Shown here piece after piece: positions 24,357-34,187 of a stretch of 64,000 nucleotides of DNA (the stretch's first letter is position 1; every line of letters starts with the position of its first letter). Under the pieces are notes generated by a model. That model was not told the origin of the DNA, did no database searches, and saw only the letters and a program-made list of their open reading frames with translations. The position numbers and the translations under genes are program-made. Origin of the DNA: Clostridium mobile (GTDB lineage: Bacteria > Bacillota > Clostridia > Clostridiales > Clostridiaceae). Location of the stretch: assembly GCF_018918285.1 (NCBI RefSeq), contig NZ_JAHLQF010000002.1, positions 1-64,000 of the forward strand. Reading direction: 5' to 3'.

Positions 24357-24857
24357 ATGACATTGAAAAAATTTGTATTAAGTTCAGTATTGTTAGCAGC
24401 AGGTTTACTTCTCCACCAAATCTCACCAAATTTTATATTTGGTATGAAACCAGATTTCTTACTTTTAATGATGTTTGTATGTCTAACCTTTGTTGAAGAT
24501 TATAAATTCGTATTTGTTATTGGAGTAATTTCAGGAATACTTACAGCTCTTACTACAACTTTTCCAGGGGGACAAATACCAAACTTTATAGATAAGATAA
24601 TAACATCACAGTTTGTTTATATTTTTATGAAAATATTTAATATAAAATTAGATAAAAGTAAGGGAGTAATTATTACAACTTTTTTGGGCACATTAGTAAG
24701 TGGAACTGTGTTTTTACTACTTGCTTTAATAATGGTAGGATTGCCTGCTAGCTTCGCTGCACTATATCCTACGGTAATACTTGCTACTTGTATTAACTCT
24801 GTAGGAATGGTTTTTACACTTAAAATGTTAAATAGGGCAATTAAATACGCACACTAG
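24357..24857 (+). CDS. trpP: Tryptophan transporter TrpP
   Basis: The 166-residue integral membrane protein has about five hydrophobic segments and the family stretch 'GMKPDFLLLMMFVCLTF'. It is the YhaG/TrpP type of secondary uptake protein, which brings tryptophan into the cell. The T-box with a UGG specifier just upstream independently supports the substrate. The ATG at 24357 has GAAAGGGG eight bases upstream; the in-frame TTG at 24339 is less likely. It is the only gene visibly under this T-box. Confidence 0.93.
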   Translation: MTLKKFVLSSVLLAAGLLLHQISPNFIFGMKPDFLLLMMFVCLTFVEDYKFVFVIGVISGILTALTTTFPGGQIPNFIDKIITSQFVYIFMKIFNIKLDKSKGVIITTFLGTLVSGTVFLLLALIMVGLPASFAALYPTVILATCINSVGMVFTLKMLNRAIKYAH

Positions 24858-24908
24858 ATTATATATATCTACCTTTTATAATATAATGGTTATAAGGGAG
24901 GGATGTAG

Positions 24909-26213
24909 TTGAAAAAATCATTTTACTTGACTTTGACCGTATTTTTTACTTTTATATTTTTATTTGTTTTTTCGGTTAGATACTTTGAAAATTCAAATAT
25001 GGAAAAACTAAAGAAGGATAATTCTTATACTGTTGTTTTAGACAATACTACTAAAGCCAGTATTGCAAAAGTATCAGATAAGGCTATACATTACAGAAAA
25101 ATAAATTTAAATATTTGGTCTGTTAATTTAATATTAAGCTTTGCTATACCTATTATTTTTATATTAAGTGGACTATCGAGAAAGTTAAGTGAATTCGTAA
25201 AGAGAATAAGTAGAAACTATATTATTCAACTTGCATTATTTTTTATTTTCTTTACGCTTATAAGCTGCATTATAACTTTTCCCTTAGACTATTATAGAGG
25301 TTTTGTTCATAGACATAATTTTGGGTTGTCTAATCAAACTTTTTATAAATGGTTCAGTAATTACTTAAAGGGATTTACTATTAATACACTGATTACTTCT
25401 ATATTTATTTGGGTTCCATATTTTATTATCAATAAAAGCCCAAAAAGATGGTGGCTCTATAATGGACTTTTATCTATACCAGTATTAATGTTTGTTACAT
25501 TTATTTCTCCTATGTATATAGATCCTCTATTTAATCAGTATACTCCTATACAAAATAAAGATCTGCAAACTAAGATTGAGGAACAGTTAAAAATAGCCGA
25601 TATAAGTAATAGTAAGGTGTATCAGGTAAACAAAAGTGTAGATACAAAAGAAATGAATGCATATATGACTGGCGTATTTAACTCTAAAAGAATTGTTTTA
25701 TGGGATACCACTATAAATAATTTGACTCAAGGGGAAACATTATCAATCACAGCTCATGAAATAGGTCATTATGTCATGGGAGATGTGTGGAAGTCCATAG
25801 TTTTAGGAGGAGCACTCTTTACTTTGGTCTTATACCTGGTAAATAAATCTTTGCTTTGGATTTTGCATAAATGGAGAGATATACTTGGAGTAAGAAGAAT
25901 TGTAGATGTGGGAGCTATGCCTTTGATTATTCTATTGCTTAATATATTTTTATTTTTAGCTAATCCCATAACTAATACATATTCTAGATATGTAGAAAGG
26001 GAAGCGGATAGGTATGCTCTTGAACTTACTAAAGATAATTCCTCTGTAATAACCTCTACTATTAAACTTCATGAAAATAGCTTAAGCTTACCAAAGGTTA
26101 GTAAAATTTATGAGGTGTGGTACTACAGTCATCCAAGTTATTATGATAGAGTCATATTTGCTAAGGAGTACGCACCATGGAAGGAAAATAAACCTTTAAA
26201 ATATATAAAATAA
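24909..26213 (+). CDS. M48-family (Ste24-like) membrane metallopeptidase
   Basis: The 434-residue membrane protease has several helices (about 5-22, 70-88, 105-125, 160-200, 290-350) and the zinc motif HEIGH (283-287). The third ligand is in 'EREADRYAL'. The segment 'SPMYIDPLFNQYTP' is typical of Ste24/CAAX-peptidase relatives. In bacteria the family takes part in membrane protein quality control. The TTG start has GGGAGGG six bases upstream, while the nearby ATG at 24903 is followed directly by a stop. The next gene is 18 bases away and probably co-transcribed. Confidence 0.9.
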   Translation: MKKSFYLTLTVFFTFIFLFVFSVRYFENSNMEKLKKDNSYTVVLDNTTKASIAKVSDKAIHYRKINLNIWSVNLILSFAIPIIFILSGLSRKLSEFVKRISRNYIIQLALFFIFFTLISCIITFPLDYYRGFVHRHNFGLSNQTFYKWFSNYLKGFTINTLITSIFIWVPYFIINKSPKRWWLYNGLLSIPVLMFVTFISPMYIDPLFNQYTPIQNKDLQTKIEEQLKIADISNSKVYQVNKSVDTKEMNAYMTGVFNSKRIVLWDTTINNLTQGETLSITAHEIGHYVMGDVWKSIVLGGALFTLVLYLVNKSLLWILHKWRDILGVRRIVDVGAMPLIILLLNIFLFLANPITNTYSRYVEREADRYALELTKDNSSVITSTIKLHENSLSLPKVSKIYEVWYYSHPSYYDRVIFAKEYAPWKENKPLKYIK

Positions 26214-26231
26214 AAATTATGAGGTGATTAT

Positions 26232-26870
26232 ATGTTTGTGAATTTAAATGAATTAGAATTAGAGAGTATAAAAAATTTAATTACTGATAGGATAAGTCAA
26301 TTAAGAACAGATATGGATGGAGATGCAGAGAACGAAGAGGAATTTAAAACTATAATTAGAGATTATAAAAAGTTGTTAGAGACCATAGATAACAATAAAT
26401 TTACTCAGGAAAAACTAAATTCCATCATAGCCGAAGAATTTAATTCTTCTGAGAATAGCGATAAAAAGCTTAAAGATGTTTTACCTCAAGGATTTGAAAA
26501 TATACTTAAAGTTTATATTTACAACAATAAAGATGAAGTATTGAAGTATATAAAAGATTTCATAAAAAAGGATAGTGTGAAAGATACTCTAAGAAGAGAA
26601 ATAGATAAGATGATGGCAGGAGTAAATATTGCCATAAGAAAATTTGTAAATGTAGATAGCTTATGCGACAACATAATAAGCGGCATACAAAATTATGTGG
26701 AAAATGAGGACAACTCATTTAAAATAATAGAATCTATATATAGTGGAATAGATATTATAAAAGAAAAGAATTTAAGGGAAGTTCTATCCTACATTCCTTA
26801 TGAAGGCAAAAAAACTATTATTAATTTTATGGCAGAAAAAGTATATTATATCCTAGACAATTACAATTAA
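26232..26870 (+). CDS. Hypothetical helical cytoplasmic protein
   Basis: The 212-residue protein is rich in Lys, Asp, Glu, Asn and Ile, apparently all helical, with no signal peptide or membrane segment. I do not recognise the family. ATGAGGTGA provides the ribosome site. The 18-base spacing to the M48 peptidase gene suggests one transcript, so it might assist or be controlled with that protease. Confidence 0.6.
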   Translation: MFVNLNELELESIKNLITDRISQLRTDMDGDAENEEEFKTIIRDYKKLLETIDNNKFTQEKLNSIIAEEFNSSENSDKKLKDVLPQGFENILKVYIYNNKDEVLKYIKDFIKKDSVKDTLRREIDKMMAGVNIAIRKFVNVDSLCDNIISGIQNYVENEDNSFKIIESIYSGIDIIKEKNLREVLSYIPYEGKKTIINFMAEKVYYILDNYN

Positions 26871-27004
26871 ATAGAAAAGATATTAATAAAAAATGTAAAA
26901 TTTGATATTTTTATTGTCTAAATATTAAAAATTCATTCAATTTATGGTAATATATACTTGGTAAAATATATATATTACATAATTATAATGAGTAGGTGTT
27001 GTTT

Positions 27005-28804
27005 ATGGGGATTGCTATGGATTCAAAACTTGATAAGGTATGTCATATATGCACTAACTTAGGTGTAATGGAAGAAGAGTTCAAAAATCAATATGAAATG
27101 TTGAAAAAAAATGAGGAAGCTCTAAGGGTTAGTGAAGAAAGATATAGACTGGCAGTAGAAGGGGCAAACGACGCTTTATGGGATTGGGATTTTACAAATA
27201 ATAAATTCTTCATATCTGAGAAATGGAAAGAAAAAATACCTTTAGAGGTTTTGAATCCTAAATTAAGCATAATAGGTAGATGGACTAGGTTGATACATCC
27301 TAAAGACTTAAATGACACGCTAAATGCTTTTAAAGAGTATTTAAGAGGAGGTAGTGATTACTTCTTCAGTGAATATAGGTTGAAAATAAAAAGTGGTGAA
27401 TATAAATGGGTTTTAACTCGAGGAAAGCTTTTAAGAGATAGGGACGGAAAGGCAATTAGAATGGCAGGTTCCCTATCTGATATAACTGATAGAAAAAACT
27501 ACGAAGAAAAAATAAAACAATTGGCTTACTATGATAGATTAACTGGATTACCTAATTTTCATTGTTCTAAAGAAATAATCGGTGAAAAAATAAACGCATA
27601 TAATGGTGAAAGTAGAATTGTTTTATTTTTAGTGGATTTAGATAATTTTAGAAACATAAATGATACATTAGGCCACAAATTTGGAGATAAACTTTTAATA
27701 ACCGTTAGCGAAAAGATAAAAAAATTTATTAATAAAAAAGATATTTTATGTAAAGTAGGAGAAGATGAGTTCTTAATCATTAAAAATATGAAGGGAACAA
27801 AAGAAGAGGTTGAAATTTTTGCAAAAGAAATACTAAATCATTTTCAAGGACCCATATGTATAGAAGAACATGAGATATATACTACAGTTAGTATTGGTAT
27901 AGATATATACCCTAATAATGGAGAAGATGCTTTTTCATTGCTTAGAAATGTGGATACCGCTATGTATGCTGCTAAAGAAAAAGGAAGAAATACTTATGAG
28001 TTTTTTAACACTAGTATATATAAAGAAATTTTAGAAAAAACAAAGCTTGAGGCTGATTTAAGAAGGGCAATTGAAAATGATGAATTCGAGCTATATTATC
28101 AACCTCAAATGAATTTGAAGACTGAAAAAATTATTGGTGCAGAAGCATTGATTAGGTGGAATCACCCTACAAGAGGCTTAGTATCTCCGGCATATTTCAT
28201 TCCTTTAGCAGAAAGCACGGGTCTTATAGTATCCATTGGAAAATGGGTAATAGAAACGGTATGCAATCAGTATATGGAATGGAAGAAAAAAGGTTATGAT
28301 GAAATTGTTATATCAGTAAATGTATCTTCAATACAGCTACAGCAAAAGGATTTTATATTTTTTATTAAGGAGACCCTGGAGAAATATGATATGAAACCAG
28401 AGCTATTAAATATTGAAATAACAGAAAGTACCTTAATGAAATCTATAGATTCTGTAGCGGAAAAGTTAAAATCTCTTAAAGATCTAGGAGTTGGAGTGTC
28501 TTTAGACGATTTTGGCACAGGGTATTCTTCTTTAAGCTATTTAAAGAAGCTTCCAATAGATACTTTGAAAATTGACAAAAGTTTCGTTGATGATGTAAAA
28601 AACGGCTCTGTTGAGGAGGCTATAACTGCTGAAATAATTCAACTTGCACATAAAATGAAAATAGATGTTGTAGCTGAAGGAGTTGAAGAAGAGGTTCAAC
28701 TTCAAGTTTTAAGAGTACAAAATTGTGATAAAATACAAGGATATGTTTTAAGCAGACCATTACCCAAAGAAAAGGTGGAAATTTTTTTAAAAAAACAACA
28801 TTAA
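27005..28804 (+). CDS. PAS-GGDEF-EAL protein (cyclic-di-GMP turnover)
   Basis: The roughly 600-residue soluble protein has a PAS domain (about 45-160), a GGDEF domain (about 165-330) and an EAL domain (about 340-595). The GGDEF signature is altered to GEDEF ('KVGEDEFLI'), so cyclase activity is doubtful. The EAL domain keeps the catalytic set: EALIRW, 'NIEITEST', 'DDFGTGYSS' and 'LKIDKSFV'. Net phosphodiesterase activity is the better guess, with the GGDEF part perhaps binding GTP. The ATG at 27005 is chosen over an in-frame GTG nine bases earlier, which would consume the AGGTG site. It stands alone. Confidence 0.9.
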   Translation: MGIAMDSKLDKVCHICTNLGVMEEEFKNQYEMLKKNEEALRVSEERYRLAVEGANDALWDWDFTNNKFFISEKWKEKIPLEVLNPKLSIIGRWTRLIHPKDLNDTLNAFKEYLRGGSDYFFSEYRLKIKSGEYKWVLTRGKLLRDRDGKAIRMAGSLSDITDRKNYEEKIKQLAYYDRLTGLPNFHCSKEIIGEKINAYNGESRIVLFLVDLDNFRNINDTLGHKFGDKLLITVSEKIKKFINKKDILCKVGEDEFLIIKNMKGTKEEVEIFAKEILNHFQGPICIEEHEIYTTVSIGIDIYPNNGEDAFSLLRNVDTAMYAAKEKGRNTYEFFNTSIYKEILEKTKLEADLRRAIENDEFELYYQPQMNLKTEKIIGAEALIRWNHPTRGLVSPAYFIPLAESTGLIVSIGKWVIETVCNQYMEWKKKGYDEIVISVNVSSIQLQQKDFIFFIKETLEKYDMKPELLNIEITESTLMKSIDSVAEKLKSLKDLGVGVSLDDFGTGYSSLSYLKKLPIDTLKIDKSFVDDVKNGSVEEAITAEIIQLAHKMKIDVVAEGVEEEVQLQVLRVQNCDKIQGYVLSRPLPKEKVEIFLKKQH

Positions 28805-28828
28805 TTTAAAGACATTAATATATTTGAA

Positions 28829-28858
28829 AAGAAAAAAACGGAAGATATATCTTCCGTT
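28829..28858 (-). terminator. Terminator for the DUF4349 gene
   Basis: ACGGAAGATATATCTTCCGT is a perfect palindrome. Read on the minus strand a T run follows. It lies 130 bases after the stop of the gene at 28991. Confidence 0.75.
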
Positions 28859-28990
28859 CCTAAGGGGGAGGTCTGGTTCTAATTAAATAATTTTACTGTT
28901 ATTTTTAAAAATCTATTATATATTTATTATATAGGTAAAATATTAAATTAAAATTATGAATATATTAACAAACAATAAACATTTTATAAT

Positions 28991-29917
28991 TTAAATATCT
29001 TTTTTGTTTCTTTTAAATAAATTTTTTAAATTGAGTTTTTTGTTTTTACTAAAATACTTAAATATAAGTATAAAAGGTAGTATGGTTATCAAGTAAGGTA
29101 TTGATGATATGATAAATATTATCAATAATTTAACTAAATATACTACGTTTTCTACTGATGAGATGAAACCATAGTATGCTTTATCTTTTAAGGATAGAGG
29201 GTTTGCTTTTTTATATTTTTGTACTTCGTATAAATTTATATTTAAAGTGGAGTATTCTATTAGATTATTCCATTTTTTTAATGTTCCGGTGAGAGTTTCT
29301 ATTTCATAGCCCACTCTTTCTAATTCTCTTTCTATTTCTAACATATCTTTTAATTCACCGGATTTTTTTAGTAGCTCTAAAAGTCTCTCTTGTTGTATTT
29401 TCAAAGATTTAAGACGTGCTTCAGTGTCGAAATATTGAGAAGTAATATCTGTAGTATTTATATGCTGGTTAGTTATATTTCCAAGGTTTTGAAGATCTTT
29501 AATAAATTCATTAAATTTTTTTACTGGAATTCTTATAGATACTTCAGCAAATCTATTTTCTATAGAGGGGTCATTATCAATTCTTTTTCCCGTAATATTA
29601 GAATTCTCTATATACCCTCCAAAGGATTCTACCTTCTTTGATAATTCTAAAGTACTGTTATCAAAATTTAAGGTTTGTATTTCTATATTGGCATTTTGTA
29701 TGATCTTTCTATCTGCTATTTCTGCGGCAGGGGAGGAATCTTTTTTGGTATTTTCGGTAGATATGGAAGAATCATTGTCTTTAAGGTTATAAATTTCAGT
29801 TTCTGCATTTTTTACTGAGCTAGAATATTCATCATGAGATTTTTTTGAGGATCCGCAGGATGTGAATATGAATAAAATCACTAATAATCCAACAAGATAT
29901 TTTATGGATTTTTTCAT
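28991..29917 (-). CDS. DUF4349-domain lipoprotein
   Basis: The 308-residue protein starts with a lipoprotein signal ('LFIFTSCGSS', cysteine about 21). It has a low-complexity linker, then the DUF4349 domain (about 70-275) with a coiled coil ('KIQQERLLELLKKSGELKD') and a carboxy membrane helix (about 265-288) with a basic tail. It is therefore held in the membrane at both ends. The function of the domain is not established. AAGGAGG precedes the ATG. It is monocistronic. Confidence 0.88.
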   Translation of the reverse strand: MKKSIKYLVGLLVILFIFTSCGSSKKSHDEYSSSVKNAETEIYNLKDNDSSISTENTKKDSSPAAEIADRKIIQNANIEIQTLNFDNSTLELSKKVESFGGYIENSNITGKRIDNDPSIENRFAEVSIRIPVKKFNEFIKDLQNLGNITNQHINTTDITSQYFDTEARLKSLKIQQERLLELLKKSGELKDMLEIERELERVGYEIETLTGTLKKWNNLIEYSTLNINLYEVQKYKKANPLSLKDKAYYGFISSVENVVYLVKLLIIFIISSIPYLITILPFILIFKYFSKNKKLNLKNLFKRNKKDI

Positions 29918-30062
29918 AAATTAATAACCTCCTTAAATTATTATCTTTATATTATATACGTGAAAATAAAGGGAAAAGTATGGTAATATAAATTTACATG
30001 AATATAAACATGAAGCCGTAAACATATAAATATACATAAATACTTAAAAATATATAAAGGGG

Positions 30063-31232
30063 ATGGATTTATTGTTGTTAATTAAAAACGGAAAAATAAT
30101 TACTATGAACGGTAAAAACTATGAAAATGGATGCATATTAATAGAAGATGGAAAAATAATTGAAGTTGGAGAAAATATAAAAATTCCTGAAAAATGTGAG
30201 ATTATAGATGCTAAAGGGGGATGGGTTACACCAGGATTTATAGAAGCTCATTGCCATATTGGTTTAATTGAAGAAGGTATGGGTTTTGAAGGAAATGATA
30301 TAAATGAGATTACTGATCCTGTAACTCCACATTTAAGAGCTATAGATGGAATTAATCCCTTTGACACAGCATTCCGTGAAGCATTGAAGGGTGGAGTAAC
30401 TACTGTAATGACGGGACCTGGAAGCGCAAATGTAGTAGGAGGACAATTTGCAATCATTAAAACCTGCGGAATTTGTGTAGATAAAATGGTAGTAAAGGCT
30501 CCCAGTGCCATGAAAATTGCTTTTGGAGAGAACCCAAAAAGAGTTTATAACTCTAAGGGAAAGATGCCAATAACTAGAATGGCTACGGCAGCATTGTTGA
30601 GAGAGACTCTAGTAAAGACTAAAAATTATAAGAATAAAAAAGATGAAGCAGTTTCAAAGGGAGAGAGTTTTGATATTGATTTAAAGATGGAAGCTTTAAT
30701 ACCAGTAATCCAAAAGGAAATACCTCTAAAGGCTCACGCTCATAGGGCTGATGATATACTAACGGCTATAAGAATTGCCAAGGAATTTGATGTGATGATG
30801 ACATTAGATCATTGTACAGAAGGGGACCTTGTTGCAGAACATATAAAAGAATCCGGGTTTCCTGCTATAGTTGGGCCAACTCTTACATTTAAAAGTAAGA
30901 TAGAGGTTAAAAATAAGAACTTTACTACTCCGGGAACATTAAATAGAAAAGGAGTTAAAGTAGCTATAACAACAGATCACCCTGTACTTCCAATTGAGTA
31001 TTTGTCAATGTGCGCAGGACTTGCCGCTAAAGCGGGATGGACGGAGGAAGAAGCCTTAAAAGCAATAACAATAAATGCCGCTGAAATAATTGGAATAGAT
31101 GATAGAACTGGAAGTATTGATAATGGAAAGGATGCTGATATAGCAATTTTTGATGGAAATCCATTGGAGAGCCTAACAAAAACTTTATATACCATAATCA
31201 ATGGGGAAGTTGTTTATAAATATGAAGGGTAG
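30063..31232 (+). CDS. Amidohydrolase (imidazolonepropionase/dihydroorotase-like superfamily)
   Basis: The 389-residue cytoplasmic enzyme belongs to the metal-dependent amidohydrolases. It has the first metal site 'GFIEAHCHIG', histidines in 'KAHAHRADD' and 'MTLDHCTEG', and the catalytic aspartate in 'TTDHPV'. The carboxy end 'GSIDNGKDADIAIFDG' is standard. The exact substrate is open. AAAGGGG touches the ATG at 30063, so the TTG at 30072 or 30075 is a likelier start, trimming three or four residues. The nucleotidyltransferase gene follows after 24 bases. Confidence 0.88.
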   Translation: MDLLLLIKNGKIITMNGKNYENGCILIEDGKIIEVGENIKIPEKCEIIDAKGGWVTPGFIEAHCHIGLIEEGMGFEGNDINEITDPVTPHLRAIDGINPFDTAFREALKGGVTTVMTGPGSANVVGGQFAIIKTCGICVDKMVVKAPSAMKIAFGENPKRVYNSKGKMPITRMATAALLRETLVKTKNYKNKKDEAVSKGESFDIDLKMEALIPVIQKEIPLKAHAHRADDILTAIRIAKEFDVMMTLDHCTEGDLVAEHIKESGFPAIVGPTLTFKSKIEVKNKNFTTPGTLNRKGVKVAITTDHPVLPIEYLSMCAGLAAKAGWTEEEALKAITINAAEIIGIDDRTGSIDNGKDADIAIFDGNPLESLTKTLYTIINGEVVYKYEG

Positions 31233-31256
31233 AGTAATTTTTATGGAGAGGGGTAT

Positions 31257-31967
31257 ATGGAATCTTATCAAAAAATAAATGAATTTAGGGATAAGATAGT
31301 AGAAACCTTTAAAGAGAGAGTGGAATGTGTACTGCTTACAGGAAGTTTATCCCGAGGTGAAGTGAGGAAAAAAAGTGATATTGATATGTGGGTATTCTTA
31401 GATGAAGTGAAGTATGGAGATTTATATAAAGTAGGAGAGATAGTTAAATCCCTCCATCCTCATCCTAAGCTGAATCCTCAAATTACATCCTTTAAAGAAT
31501 GCTTACTTCCTCATTTTACTCGTGAGTATTCTCCTATTCAGTACAAGACAGATGGGAAGATTTTATATGGTAGCTTAAATGTACCTTATCCCAATAAAAA
31601 AGATTTTATAGAAGGCACCAAGAACTTAAATGTGTACATTATAATGGGAATAAGACATTTCATATGCATTAATGAAGGAGAAGAATCTCTTTTAAGTAAA
31701 AAGTTATTAAAAAGAATTCTAAAGCCCTTAATGTGGGCTTTAAGATATAAATATTCTGCTATAAATGGAGTTTACCCATTGACCTTAGAGGAATTAAAAA
31801 AGTTTTCTAACGATGATGAAATTTTTTTAATAAATATATTTGAAAATCTATTAGAAGATAAGTATGGTATGTATGTAGGAAAAATAGAAATAATATTAGA
31901 GGAAGCATATAAATTATGCCAAAGTTTAGTTTTAGAGTTGGAAGACTACGAAACTTATATAAAATGA
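31257..31967 (+). CDS. Nucleotidyltransferase-domain protein
   Basis: The 236-residue protein has the polymerase-beta-type signature 'LTGSLSRGEVRKKSDIDMW' (about 27-45): GS, then a DxD pair that would bind magnesium and a nucleotide. The carboxy part is helical. It resembles stand-alone antibiotic-adenylyltransferase or MNT-type enzymes, but no HEPN toxin gene is adjacent. The acceptor is unknown. GGAGAGGGG precedes the ATG, and it is probably in one transcript with the amidohydrolase. Confidence 0.75.
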   Translation: MESYQKINEFRDKIVETFKERVECVLLTGSLSRGEVRKKSDIDMWVFLDEVKYGDLYKVGEIVKSLHPHPKLNPQITSFKECLLPHFTREYSPIQYKTDGKILYGSLNVPYPNKKDFIEGTKNLNVYIIMGIRHFICINEGEESLLSKKLLKRILKPLMWALRYKYSAINGVYPLTLEELKKFSNDDEIFLINIFENLLEDKYGMYVGKIEIILEEAYKLCQSLVLELEDYETYIK

Positions 31968-31985
31968 TATTTATATAAGTTTTTT

Positions 31986-32029
31986 AAACAAATTATTAAT
32001 TAATATTGATTTTTAATTAATAATTGTTT
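31986..32029 (+). other. AT-rich stem-loop after the nucleotidyltransferase
   Basis: AAACAAATTATTAATTAA pairs with TTAATTAATAATTGTTT. There is no clean T run. It may act as a weak terminator between this gene and the next. Confidence 0.45.
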
Positions 32030-32077
32030 ATTATATATGTAAGAAAAGGAAAATAATATACTTAGGAGGGAATTGTT

Positions 32078-32251
32078 ATGGAAATAAAAGATAAAGTGTT
32101 AGATTTACTGAAGGGTTCAGAGCCACTAAAATCGGGTGAAATCGCTGAAAAATTAGCAGTAGATAAGGCAGAAGTGGATAAGGCTATTAAGAATTTAAAG
32201 AAAGAAGAATTAATCGAATCACCGAAAAGATGCTATTATAGTGCAAAATAA
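32078..32251 (+). CDS. Small winged-helix protein (57 residues)
   Basis: The frame starts MEIKDKVLDLLKGSEPLKSG and ends SPKRCYYSAK. It reads as a compact winged helix: 'SGEIAEKLAVDKAEVDKAIK' is a helix-turn-helix, and 'KKEELIESPKRCYYSA' is a wing. TTAGGAGG gives a strong ribosome site and a terminator begins at the stop codon. Small proteins of this type may bind DNA or be transcription modulators. The target is unknown. Confidence 0.85.
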   Translation: MEIKDKVLDLLKGSEPLKSGEIAEKLAVDKAEVDKAIKNLKKEELIESPKRCYYSAK

Positions 32252-32277
32252 GCTCAAAATTTTGAGCTTATTTTTTA
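32246..32277 (+). terminator. Terminator after the small winged-helix gene
   Basis: AAATAAGCTCAA pairs with TTGAGCTTATTT, followed by further T residues. The left arm includes the gene's stop codon. Confidence 0.88.
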
Positions 32278-32368
32278 TGTACTTTTATTTCTAAATTTAT
32301 TGGATAAAGTATTTAATTATGGCATAATGAATTAGAAGATAGTAAATAAAAGTAAGCAGGTGAAAAAA

Positions 32369-34180
32369 TTGAAAGATAAAAAAACTGTATATATAACAAG
32401 AAAAAATAAATTTAATACTTTGTATGATAAACAAAAGAGAATAGCTAATTTAATTAGTATATTTAGATTTGCAACTTTTATAGGAGGGTGTATATTTTCT
32501 TTTTTCATTTCCCGTAAAATGAACAGTTATATTTTTACTTTGATATCATTTTTATTGTGGATTACATTATTTCTTTTTTTAGCTAAGATACATGAGAAAT
32601 TAATTAAAAATAAAAATTTGGTGGAAAGAATTATACATATAAATGAAAAAGGAATAAATAGAATAGAGGGCAAGTGGAGAAGTTTTGGAGAAGATGGAGA
32701 GGACTATATTGATGAAGATCATTCATTCTCAGGAGATTTAGATTTATTTGGACTTAGTTCTCTTTTTCAATACATCAATTGCACTAACACCTTTATGGGA
32801 AAAACTAAATTTAAAAGTACTTTAGAAAACCCTAGTTATAGTGAAGATGAAATAATGAAGAGACAGGAAGCTATAAAAGAATTAGGAAGTAATATAGGAT
32901 GGAGACAAAGATTTGAGGGAGAGGGAGTTTTAAAAGAGGATAAACAAGGACATGTGGATAGACTTTTAAAGTGGTGCGTGGATAAAAAGGACTTATATAG
33001 TAAAAACTATATAAAAACTTTAACTACTAGTATACCGCTATTTACTATAGTATTTATAATATTGTCTTTCCTAATGGGGGGGTTATATTATTATGGAGCA
33101 TTATTTTTTATTTTTATCAGTATAGTAGCATTATTTAATGATAAGAAGAAAAGAAACTATGCATTGCAAACTGTATTTTTATATAAAAAATATATAGAGA
33201 GCTACTATAATATGATAAGTTTAATAGAAAAAGAAAAGTTTCGTTCTGAATATCTTGTAAGCTTGAAGGAAAGAATAGTTGAAAATGAAGGTGAAAAAGC
33301 GTCAACAGCTATAAAAGAATTAATGAATATTTCTCAAAGTATTTCTGATAGAGGCAATTTTTTTTATGTTATATTTAATATCTTATTTCTTTTAGATTAT
33401 AAGCATATGATTAAATTAGAGATGTGGAAGAAAAAATGGGGGAAACATTTAGAAGAGTGGCTTAAGGTTATAGGAGAGTTTGAATCCCTATCTAGCATAG
33501 CTATCCTTTCTTTTGAAAATCCTGATTGGACTACTCCAACTATACAAAAAGAAAAACTTATAATAAGAGGTAAGAAGGTTGGACACCCACTTTTAGGAGA
33601 TAGAGCAGTAAAAAATGATTTCTCCATAGGTGAGGGAGAAAAAATTCTTTTGATAACAGGTTCTAATATGTCAGGTAAAAGTACTTTTTTAAGGACTACT
33701 GGAATAAATCTTTTACTTGCATACATAGGAGCACCAGTGTGTGCTGAGGAATTTACTTGTTCTTTGATGGATATATATACTTGTATGAGAATTAGTGATA
33801 ATTTAGAGAGAAATATATCTTCTTTCTATGGGGAATTGTTGAGGATCAATAAACTTATTGAAGGAGTTAAGACAAAAAAGCCAATATTCTTTTTGTTAGA
33901 TGAAATATTTAAGGGAACTAACTCTGTGGATAGGCATACAGGAGCAAAAATATTAATAAATAAATTAAGTAAAGAGAAAGTTTTGGGATTGGTATCTACT
34001 CATGATTTAGAGTTAGGTAGCTTAGAAGAGCATAATTCTAAAGTTAAGAACTATCATTTCAAGGAATACTACGAGAACAACCAGATACACTTTGATTATA
34101 AACTTAGAAAAGGAGTATCAACTACTAGAAATGCTCTATACCTGATGAAAATAGCGGGTATAGAGGTTGAAGAGGGGTAG
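32369..34180 (+). CDS. Membrane-bound MutS-family ATPase
   Basis: The 603-residue protein combines two pairs of membrane helices (about 30-80 and 220-265) with a carboxy MutS domain V ATPase. Walker A is GSNMSGKST, Walker B is FFLLDEIFKGTNS, and the following 'STHDLELG' matches the MutS H-loop. The lever/clamp part is reduced, and the amino mismatch-recognition domain of MutS1 is absent. It is therefore not a standard repair protein, and the function of this membrane branch is not established. The TTG at 32369 has GCAGGTG six bases upstream, while the GTG at 32360 lies within that site. Confidence 0.85.
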   Translation: MKDKKTVYITRKNKFNTLYDKQKRIANLISIFRFATFIGGCIFSFFISRKMNSYIFTLISFLLWITLFLFLAKIHEKLIKNKNLVERIIHINEKGINRIEGKWRSFGEDGEDYIDEDHSFSGDLDLFGLSSLFQYINCTNTFMGKTKFKSTLENPSYSEDEIMKRQEAIKELGSNIGWRQRFEGEGVLKEDKQGHVDRLLKWCVDKKDLYSKNYIKTLTTSIPLFTIVFIILSFLMGGLYYYGALFFIFISIVALFNDKKKRNYALQTVFLYKKYIESYYNMISLIEKEKFRSEYLVSLKERIVENEGEKASTAIKELMNISQSISDRGNFFYVIFNILFLLDYKHMIKLEMWKKKWGKHLEEWLKVIGEFESLSSIAILSFENPDWTTPTIQKEKLIIRGKKVGHPLLGDRAVKNDFSIGEGEKILLITGSNMSGKSTFLRTTGINLLLAYIGAPVCAEEFTCSLMDIYTCMRISDNLERNISSFYGELLRINKLIEGVKTKKPIFFLLDEIFKGTNSVDRHTGAKILINKLSKEKVLGLVSTHDLELGSLEEHNSKVKNYHFKEYYENNQIHFDYKLRKGVSTTRNALYLMKIAGIEVEEG

Positions 34181-34187
34181 GTTATAT

